This document shows, one piece after another, positions 56,629 to 64,000 of a DNA stretch of 64,000 bases. Position 1 is the stretch's first letter. Every line of letters starts with the position of its first letter. The stretch covers positions 6,246,586-6,310,585 of the forward strand of contig OY811978.1 in NCBI GenBank assembly GCA_963681505.1. The letters run 5' to 3'. A program made the translations under genes and the position numbers. This stretch comes from Eunapius fragilis. Lineage: Eukaryota; Porifera; Demospongiae; Spongillida; Spongillidae. The notes beneath the pieces are model-generated. The model did no database searches. It was given only the letters and a program-made list of their open reading frames with translations, and was not told where the DNA came from.

Positions 56629-56708
56629 GGTAGTACAATAATCGAGGTATTAATAGCCAGACTTTTTTAACCCCTTATTATGAGCTGCTTTGTGCGTGCT
56701 TATAAAGT
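56629..56708. promoter_or_regulatory. Bidirectional promoter, PTGR3 / FDXACB1
   Basis: 80 bp between two divergent start codons. The stretch contains tattaatag and ttataaagt near the two ends, possible weak TATA-like elements, but neither is proven. The spacing parallels the 74-bp GPR89/POLR2H promoter. Confidence 0.7.
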
Positions 56709-58508
56709 ATGGAAAAGAGGCAATGGTGGTTGGTGGTAGGTGATGGTAATTTCTCCTTTTCTTTGAGCTTATTAAAGACTGCTTCACACCTCAACTTGAT
56801 CACATCAACCCTCCTTTCGCGCAGCGACGATCCGGAGATTATTCAAAATGTAGCGTCACTCGAGCGAATGGGCGTGGTCGTGCTACATGAAGTTGACGGA
56901 ACGCACCTCTCACAGTGTACTTACCTCAGACAACACTGTCCTCGTTTTGATGTGATAGTTTTCAATTTTCCTCATACCGGGGGGAAAAGCAACATCAAGC
57001 AGAACAGAGAGCTAATTAGCGGGTTCTTTAAATCTGGTGCGCAGTTTTTAAACAGTGATGGTGAAATTCACGTTACTTTATGCAAAGGTCAGGGCGGTAC
57101 GTCCATGGACTGCACCAAACGTGGTTATGAAAATTCGTGGAAAATAGTCGAAATGGCTGCCTCTGCAAATCTTCTTTTGGCAGGAGTTGAACCATTTCCA
57201 AGTGCATTGTACCCTTCTTATGAACCAACAGGGTATAGAGGCCTCGGTAAAGGGTTTTCTTTGGAAGGAGCCATGAAACATGTATTCAGATTTCCACAAA
57301 TTGATCACTTGCACTGGTTTATGAGTACTCAAGGACTCCATGTATGTGAGACTTGCACTAACAGTGCATCCAGTGACGTGATTGTTCCAGCTGAATTGCA
57401 AGATGCTGTAAACTACCCACTACTGTCTCACCCTTGGCACCCTGTTGTGCAAGTAAAAAACATCTTGGTTGGTCATTTAAAAAACTCCTTGCACCATGAT
57501 GGCTGGGTTGGATGTGTTGATGTTCCACATATACAAATTCACCAAATACCATCTCCTTGTGTTCCTAATCATATGGCCAGTGCACACGAAACAGTCGTTC
57601 TGCATTGCCCCAATTGTAAGCTGGATGCATGTGACAGTCCTTGTACTGGAGCTCACAATGATGATATACACACGGGTCATGCCTTCTTCACATCACTAGA
57701 ACTGGATATTCCGAGACTTGCATCTCAGATGTGTGTCAGCGAAAAGGCTTCTCTTCCTCTTGTATGCTCACCGGTTGTTCACAATGTTGAGATTTCATTG
57801 GGTTCATCTGCTCAGCTTGTGAGCCATGAATTGATGGGTATAATTCAACTGAAGGTTGGAGAATCAAGCCAAAGATTAGAAGTGCAACTTACTAAACTTC
57901 TGGACGGGGTACTGAGGGAGTCTCCTGGGTTGCCTCAGGAAGTGGCAGCAGCACCACATGCACATCTCTGGGACTGCGTGCCGGGAACGTATGTGGATGA
58001 GTGGAAGGTACTATCAATAGGAGGCTATGGGAACATTGCTAAACTAGGCGCTCATTCAACAGGCATGAATATGTATTTCGTTTTCATTTTCCTCCTTGAA
58101 TCCCTTGCAATGTTGCACTATGGTATCAGCGATGTTCGTCTAATGAGAAGTAAAGATGTTCATTTTTCTGCTCAGTTTGTTGGACATCCAGTCCTGAAGT
58201 ATGCTCCTTTCTGCTTAAGTTGTCCGTATTATAAACATGATATAAGCTTTTGGCATATCTTCTCAGACAATTGTTTGAGCAAAGTAAGGCAGAAGCTATC
58301 CTTTGCTATCAAACAGATTGCTGGTGGTATTGTAATAGACTTGACTTGCCTTGACGTGTACCACAATCCCGATGGCAACAACATAAGCTACTGTTTTCGA
58401 GTTACCTACAATCATTATGACCAGCCACTTTCAAAGGCACAATCAAATATTTTGCAGCTCATGATCAGGGAAGCCCTGAGCCGAGATCCTGAAATTACGT
58501 TGCGCTGA
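56709..58508 (+). CDS. FDXACB1: FDXACB1, BMT5-like plus ferredoxin-fold anticodon-binding protein (599 aa)
   Basis: Single intact exon; human FDXACB1 has about 624 residues. Residues ~5-185 form the DUF2431/BMT5-like Rossmann methyltransferase-type domain, with the SAM-loop-like LVVGDGNFSFSLSLL at the start, FNFPHTGGKS, and HVTLCKGQGG. The middle (~200-480) is less conserved. Residues ~500-599 match the FDX-ACB domain found at the C-terminus of mitochondrial phenylalanyl-tRNA synthetase (HDISFWHI, YCFRVTYNHYDQPLS). BMT5 in yeast methylates 25S rRNA uridine at N3; whether FDXACB1 does so is not established. Start codon chosen as the first ATG after the short shared promoter, placing the glycine motif at the usual position. 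Confidence 0.93.
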   Translation: MEKRQWWLVVGDGNFSFSLSLLKTASHLNLITSTLLSRSDDPEIIQNVASLERMGVVVLHEVDGTHLSQCTYLRQHCPRFDVIVFNFPHTGGKSNIKQNRELISGFFKSGAQFLNSDGEIHVTLCKGQGGTSMDCTKRGYENSWKIVEMAASANLLLAGVEPFPSALYPSYEPTGYRGLGKGFSLEGAMKHVFRFPQIDHLHWFMSTQGLHVCETCTNSASSDVIVPAELQDAVNYPLLSHPWHPVVQVKNILVGHLKNSLHHDGWVGCVDVPHIQIHQIPSPCVPNHMASAHETVVLHCPNCKLDACDSPCTGAHNDDIHTGHAFFTSLELDIPRLASQMCVSEKASLPLVCSPVVHNVEISLGSSAQLVSHELMGIIQLKVGESSQRLEVQLTKLLDGVLRESPGLPQEVAAAPHAHLWDCVPGTYVDEWKVLSIGGYGNIAKLGAHSTGMNMYFVFIFLLESLAMLHYGISDVRLMRSKDVHFSAQFVGHPVLKYAPFCLSCPYYKHDISFWHIFSDNCLSKVRQKLSFAIKQIAGGIVIDLTCLDVYHNPDGNNISYCFRVTYNHYDQPLSKAQSNILQLMIREALSRDPEITLR

Positions 58509-59040
58509 ATCTTCTGTTGTAGATACTACTATTGACCTGTTTGTAAAGTTTGCTATGAGACTTTCTTGTATAACTCGATGGTAGGTACTTAAATCACTTA
58601 ATGTTTTTCATATACTTAATTTCCCTCATGTGATTGGTGGTTGCATATTGTTATGTGGTAATCAAGCCTCTCATGCGTTGTTGCTAAGTGGCAATCTAGG
58701 CAAAGCCTCCCATGCACTGTTATTCTATTGTCAATATATATGCTGTTCTTCATCTTTGCCTTCAGGACATTACAGTTCATCGAAATACTCCTTGTCTTAA
58801 TAAGGAATAATACAAGATGAGTATGATGGTGTTGCCTACATGTCAGAAGTGGTTTATATAAGGAAGTTGTAGCTTAATTACACGTCCAGAAGTAGCTTAT
58901 ATAAAATGACGTGTTATATTATTTATTTATTTATTTAAATTTTCTATTTTTTCTTTTCTTTTTAAAAAAATTATTTATTATTTATTATAATAACGTTATT
59001 AAATGTACAATAATAATAATGCTCTGCTCAGCCATTGAAG
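58509..59040. other. 3' flank of FDXACB1
   Basis: No gene. Contains an A/T-rich block with (attt)n at about 58917-58990 and an (aat)n run near 59004-59020 directly before the LINE-like fragment. The phrase agtggttata-type and agtagcttatataa repeats are short and unassigned. Confidence 0.5.
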
Positions 59041-60115
59041 TCTCAGATAACAGGCTCAGCTTAGTTTGAGATTCGGGGGCTTAGGCCTTCATCCGTTCCC
59101 TCTCTTGCCATGCCACCGCTGCCTTTATTGCCTCACTTTCCTTATCAGGCCTGGGCTAATCCAACAATCACCATCTTCAGCAGGCAGTCACAGCCTATAA
59201 CTCCAAGGTCTCCTCACATCATGCAATCATGGCTGAGTCTGCCCTCACTTCTCCCACCTACTCAGCGAGAGCTGTCCAACAAGATTGATGAGGATCAATT
59301 CAAATCTTTGTTGGGCCTGCCCAGCCGACAAAGCCAGACTCCTGTCTGTTTCAGCCCCTCATTCATCTTCATGGGTGTCAGTGGTCCCTTCCATGGGCTT
59401 TGGTCTACATATGGAGTCCAATGAGTTCCAGACTGCAGTGAGGTGGTGGCTAGGTGTGGGTGTTGGTAGGACTGTGTGCCCCTTTTGCCAGGATGTGGCT
59501 CTTGATCCCCTGGGTCACCATGCTGTAATCTGCAGGCATGGGGGAGATGTGGTGATAAGGCACAATCACTTGCGTGATGTCTTTGTGGACTTCTGTCATC
59601 TGAGTGTGAGTGTGGAGAAGGTTCATGGTCTTACAAGAGATCACAGCCACACCAGACCTGCAGATGTGCTCATTGCTGGGTGGGACAGGGGCAAGCCTGC
59701 AGCTTCTGATGTCACTGTAACATCTCCTCTTTGCCCAGCCATACTAAGGGAGTCATGCAGATCATCTGGGGCAGCGGAGACCCGCAAGCTTCTCACCAAT
59801 GGTCCCAAATGTCAGGAATTGGGGTGGACGTGCATTCCCTTAGCTGTCGAGACGTTCTGCAACTGGGGTAAGGAGGCTCACCTCACATTCTCTATGTTGG
59901 CATCCCACCTTGCCATCAGCTTGTCCTCTACCAAACCTTCCATCTTGGCAGACATGTACAGTAGGATGAACTTCACCTTAGTCAGGTCCATTGCCAGAGC
60001 CATCTTGGCAAGGGAGTTCCTGCCCTCGTGACTTGACTTTATTTGTGGGTGTATGATTAAGTATTATTTTTTATTAATAATACCCTAGACTTGCGTCTGG
60101 ATGCGGAAGTGGCTA
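59041..60115 (+). mobile_element. LINE-like retrotransposon, 3' part with endonuclease-like tail
   Basis: Two overlapping plus-strand frames (59110-59424 and 59285-60031) give the C-terminal part of a pol protein: LLSVSAPHSSSWVSVVPS, FQTAVRWWLGV, a zinc-binding cluster (CPFC..LGHHAVICRHGGD), then RPADVLIAGWDRGKPAASDV and VTSPL, which resemble a PD-(D/E)xK nuclease core, and a helical end (ELGWTCIPLAVETFCNWGK, RAILAREFL). The reverse transcriptase itself is absent, as in a 5'-truncated insertion. The frame change near 59300-59420 shows that the copy is dead. (aat)n runs lie at both ends (59004-59020 and 60117-60132), which may be tail plus target sequence. Confidence 0.75.
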
Positions 60116-62375
60116 CATAATAATAATAATCACCCTCACCTATCAAAACTTTTTTTTTAATTCACGAAGTCCATACATTGCAGCTCTATATTGGAGGCTA
60201 AACCTTACCCTTGTTAGGGCCAATTCAGGGCAATCCTTAATTAATTTCATGTTCATCGCTCTTGTATATCGTTCATATATATCAACTATGTATGGAAGTG
60301 CGCATCTATGGATAATACGTTATAAACAAAGAGAATTATAAAGAAATACATTAATGCCTAAATGGGACTGTGGAGCGAAAAGGGACCTAGCACATAGTTT
60401 TTCAAGTTTTTAAATTATTCTACGAGACAACATTCTTACGCACTTGTCAATCACGGAGTTACAGTGGCCTGAAATTTTAATTACAGGTTCATTTTAATTG
60501 CAAGTGTCAACTTTGATGCTCCTTTCTGGAAAATTTATATATATGTGGTAGGTCCCTCAACCCCCAAATGCATAAACAGCATCCTGTAACACTGTGCAAA
60601 TAGTTTGTTATACGATACTGTATACTTTGGACTATACTTGAAATATACTCCGGATCAGTACATTTGAAATATACGACGTTGTATATTTCACGAATACACA
60701 ACCGCACTTGCGTCACAGTTTACATAGGCAGCCATTAAAATGTAATGACCAAGCAATAACCCGTTGTGCGCTTATTACACTTGCAAATTCATTGGCCACA
60801 GCTAAAATGCTCTTCTCATCTTACAGGCTAGTGTAGCCACACTATAGTAAGTGCTCCGGTTATAACTATGGCCGATATGGGAGGGCCGGTTAATGCATAC
60901 GTCAGGGGGTCACAACTGTTTTTTCTTCCCTCGGGGAATAAGTGGTCGGTTAAAACCGTACCTTGTCCTATAATCATACTTGTTTACAGATGCTGACATG
61001 GTCATTTTAACATCCTTTTAGCGAACAAAAGTCAAGCTCTAGCCACTATCGGTCGACGAATGGAGCACTCTATGTATGTATACGTACTGGTTACTCGAAG
61101 CTATCCCCTATCAAATTTTTTACCACAGCCACTTGCGAGCGTGAGTATATATGTATTGTACTGGTACATGATCGCATGTTAGCTGTATACTAAATTATGT
61201 ATACATGCATTTATACAAAGATATGTACTTTAGAAGTAATTAGTTTCCACAATGTCAGATGATCCTTAGGCTAGTAAATATGATTTCGGGTTCTCCAGTA
61301 ATCTCATCGAGATGCCATCGCTTCCTTGTATGGTAACTGACATGCTATGATTCATTGTGTTGGTGATGATCTTTTTTGGTGCTCTTTCTGACATGAGCGA
61401 TGGTATAGGGCTGCTCCAATTAGGAATGTGGTTTGCTTACCGCACGTGACTTGTAAATTTTAGGCGGGCTATTCCATTGCCGCGTGTTGATTGCTTTTAA
61501 TGCGAAGACTCTGAAAATGGACTCTTGAGATCAGCGTATTGTTTGAATGGTAAGACTAAGTTAACGAGAAATAGTGTTGCTAATCACCTCTGACTATTTG
61601 CACCAGTTTGGCATGTCCCAAGTGTTCCTGTTGAGCAACCGAAACCGGCACAACGGAGCACGGTAGAAAAAGGTATGTCATTTCTTGTTTTGCGAAGTGC
61701 TGCTATACTCGTCCATTTGTCTTAAGTTGTTCGTGTAACTGGCTACGTGTTGGACGAATCCGGACACTTTGACAAGTCGGGTATTATCAGACAGTTTCAT
61801 CGTGATTTGTTGCTGACAGGTCCGGTAAGCGTTTAACCTCCTTGACCTTTCCCAACTGTTCACAATTTGCTAGATGAAACGTGACTAGAAAGGTAAGCGT
61901 TGCCAATTTCGTTTTCATTTCAATGTCTCTGTTGTATCAACACGACAGTTCGCAAGGATACATATGCGGTGAGTTAAATAATTTTGACGATAAGAATTTA
62001 CAGTTGTTGTTCTGTACAGGCGACTTGGAACGAAGTTATGCTGGATGTCACCTCGGACTGTTAGTTTGTTGTTCTGTACTTGTGCAAATTATTAAAATTT
62101 AAATTGGATTCTAAATTGGATCGGGAACGAGGGGGGAGTAGGACAAATACACGGAATATGAAGTGCTTAGTATACGGTGACCGACACAAGGTAGCCACAA
62201 AGTGAATTCAATGGCTTGCTAAGCGACCATGAATGTCACGTGATCGGTTATATTTCAATATACGCACCCGTGTATATGGTTCTATACGCAAGTGCGTATA
62301 TTTAAGGGGTGTATTCGAATATACGCTATAGAATACGCTATCGTATAACAAATCATTTGCACAGTGTAAGGAGTC
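60116..62375. other. Intergenic region bounded by an inverted repeat
   Basis: No gene recognised. At about 60586-60630 the sequence cactgtgcaaatagtttgttatacgatac is mirrored at about 62336-62372 (gctatcgtataacaaatcatttgcacagtg), and both sides are rich in tatacg/cgtata motifs. They may be the ends of a 1.8 kb element whose interior shows no recognisable coding sequence. Confidence 0.45.
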
Positions 62376-62996
62376 TGGTGCATGGTTTAATGCCTTGCCA
62401 GTTACATCACTGGGACTGTCTGGGACTACCTCCATACCTGCCAACACTGTGGGGCAGAGGTGTCTCCGTTTGCCACACATGGCTTAAGCTGCAGAAAGAG
62501 TGCAGGACGCCATCACCGCCATTCAGCTGTGAACGAGATCATACACAGAGCTTTGGTCTCAGCACATGTTCCATCACGTTTGGAGCCTTCGGGTCTGTAT
62601 CGTTCAGATGGGAAGCGACCTGATGGTGTTTCAATTGTCCCTTGGAGGTGTGGGCAACTTCTGGTGTGGGATGCAACGTGTCAGGATACTTTTGCACCTT
62701 CTTACTCCACAATTGCTGCACACCAAGTTGGAGCAGTTGCTCAACAGGCTGAAGATAAGAAGATGAATAGTTTGACTCATGCTACTTTTTCACTCCAGTG
62801 GCAATAGACAAGTGGAGTTTTTGGACCAAAGACAACGGAGTTCCTGAAAGAGTTGGGGCATCGATTGAGGCAGGTGTCTGGAGAAGCCAACTCCTTTGCA
62901 TACCTCACTCAGAGACTCTCAGTTGCCGTCCAAAGTGGCAATGCAGCTTCTGTGTTGGGAACAATTAAGATGGACAGTGAAGAGGAAGAGTTTTAG
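62376..62996 (+). mobile_element. LINE-like 3' fragment, subfamily 1
   Basis: The plus strand encodes THGLSCRKSAGRHHRHSAVN, GLYRSDGKRPDGVSIVPW, LLVWDATCQDTF and, in another frame, FLKELGHRLRQVSGEA and FAYLTQRLSVAVQSGNAA. These are order-conserved blocks of the same kind of nuclease-like tail as at 59.3-60.0 kb, with the H...HHRH zinc-binding region and RPDG as the likely catalytic P-D. The N-terminal RT is missing and the frame is broken at least once. Confidence 0.7.
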
Positions 62997-63114
62997 GTAT
63001 AAAAATTGCTGTATTGTATGAGTGAGTGAGTGAGTGCGTTAGGATAAGTATATGTTAGGTCGTGTTGTTGTTAGCCATATGTGTATGTATTCCTGTTATT
63101 AATAATTTGCATCA

Positions 63115-63455
63115 CCGCTAAACTCCAAAATTCTTTCTGAAGTGGGAGTAACTGCTGGAGCAGCTGCACATGCCACTGAACTCCAAAAACATGAGGCTAA
63201 TGATGCTAAATGTAGTGATCTTGGATGGGTCCGTATCCCTCTGGTAGTGGAATCATACGGAGCATGGGGGAAGGAGGCTTTGGAGGCATTTTCCATGTTG
63301 GCCTCTCGCCTAGCCACGTCTTCATCCAGGCCCAAATCTATGGTTCTGTCTGAACTGTATGGCCGGCTCAATCTTCATTTAGTTAGGGCAAATGTGAGGG
63401 CTATTTTGTGCCGACTTTCCTGCCCTCATCAGGAATACATGTACATTTGAGTTTG
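63115..63455 (+). mobile_element. LINE-like 3' fragment, subfamily 2
   Basis: Open plus-strand frame of about 100 codons (AAAHATELQKHEANDAKCSD, LGWVRIPLVVESYGAWGKEA, LYGRLNLHLVRANVRAILCR). It aligns with the extreme C-terminus of the element at 59.0-60.1 kb (ELGWTCIPLAVETFCNWGK, RAILARE) rather than with its immediate neighbour at 62.4-63.0 kb, so two different subfamilies lie side by side. Confidence 0.7.
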
Positions 63456-64000
63456 TATGTTGTTCTGTGACTTGTGTTTGGTTATTGTTGCATTTGTGTA
63501 TAGTGTATGTGTATTTAGTGTGATGTAATAATTAATAAAATGAAATAATTTGATGCTTTCGTTGAGATATGATTTCAGTTATAAAACTAAACTTTATAAA
63601 ATTAACAATAATGTAGCATATTTGTTAGTAGTTTTTTAAATACATGAATGTGATCCCTTCTGACTTTAATTAAATAATAATAATATGTGAATGTGAATTA
63701 TTTAAACTAGCCTAACGTAATAAAGAAATATACACATTATGGAAAACAAAATACTGAGCTACACTAAACAAATAATTATCTACTTCACATGTGGCTTTTC
63801 TTCCATAGCATTTTGGCACATCAGCATAATGCCCAGGCGGCAGGCTAACACCTCAGGCCAGAAACGACTTGTCCTATAGCTAGCTTCTTGGCAACCCTTG
63901 AGAGAGCTTCTTGTGCCTCGTTACCCCATGTTGTAAGCCTGCTAATTTGTGTTCACATGAATGACCAGTATTATACTTAAAAATTTGATTGAGTAAACAC
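63456..64000. other. Right end of the window
   Basis: A/T-rich, no gene seen. From about 63860 it resembles the left part of the dispersed repeat at 48415 (agcttcttggcaaccc, cttcttgtgcctcgtta). Confidence 0.45.

Noticed and set aside
1-64000. CRISPR arrays, tRNA or rRNA genes, operons
   Set aside because: No regularly spaced identical repeats with unique spacers and no tRNA- or rRNA-like sequence noticed on reading both strands; the genome is eukaryotic.

Overview
The window looks like nuclear DNA of an early-branching marine invertebrate, most likely a demosponge. This is inferred from very compact head-to-head gene pairs, short GT-AG introns in AT-rich DNA, an ankyrin-SecA giant gene, and the mix of tyrosine-recombinase retroelements, Helitrons, hATs and LINEs. 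The call is not proven. No rRNA, tRNA or CRISPR array was seen.

Five host genes are supported. (1) 12226-22905 (+): a single open exon of 3,559 codons joining an unrecognised N-terminus, a coiled coil, a long ankyrin array and a genuine bacterial-type SecA ATPase with its cross-linking segment. A splice acceptor just upstream suggests at least one more 5' exon. (2) 37837-28216 (-): GPR89/GPHR (Golgi pH regulator), traced here through 18 exons to a 466-residue protein. (3) 37912-49160 (+): POLR2H (RPB8/RPABC3), four exons, 149 residues, with a 10.7 kb intron 2 full of transposon debris. GPR89 and POLR2H start codons lie 74 bp apart on opposite strands. (4) 56628-55585 (-): PTGR3/ZADH2. (5) 56709-58508 (+): FDXACB1. 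The last two are also head to head, 80 bp apart, and both intronless. A decayed CYP46A1-like cytochrome P450 lies at about 53.17-55.0 kb (+).

The rest is mostly mobile DNA. 2.09-6.2 kb holds a 2.0 kb near-perfect palindromic element with a 4-bp target duplication, followed by an exact-looking 1,626-bp tandem duplication of its right half plus flank. A second, 1.77 kb member sits in a GPR89 intron beside a nuclear copy of mitochondrial nad2. 6.6-11.3 kb is a large inverted-repeat structure with nested small elements. 23.9-27.7 kb has hairpin elements, a Helitron remnant, a hAT derivative with an 8-bp target duplication, and a third element with long terminal inverted repeats. 39.0-47.0 kb, inside POLR2H intron 2, holds several tyrosine-recombinase (DIRS/Ngaro-type) retroelement fossils, one of which keeps a readable split-direct-repeat layout, plus a Ty3-type integrase scrap. 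49.7-52.5 kb is a degraded hAT transposase. 59.1-60.0 and 62.4-63.45 kb are 3' ends of LINE-like elements with an endonuclease-like tail.

The host genes do not form an obvious pathway. The most unusual item is the ankyrin-SecA gene: SecA is the motor of bacterial protein export, and why an animal nuclear genome carries it fused to ankyrin repeats is unknown.
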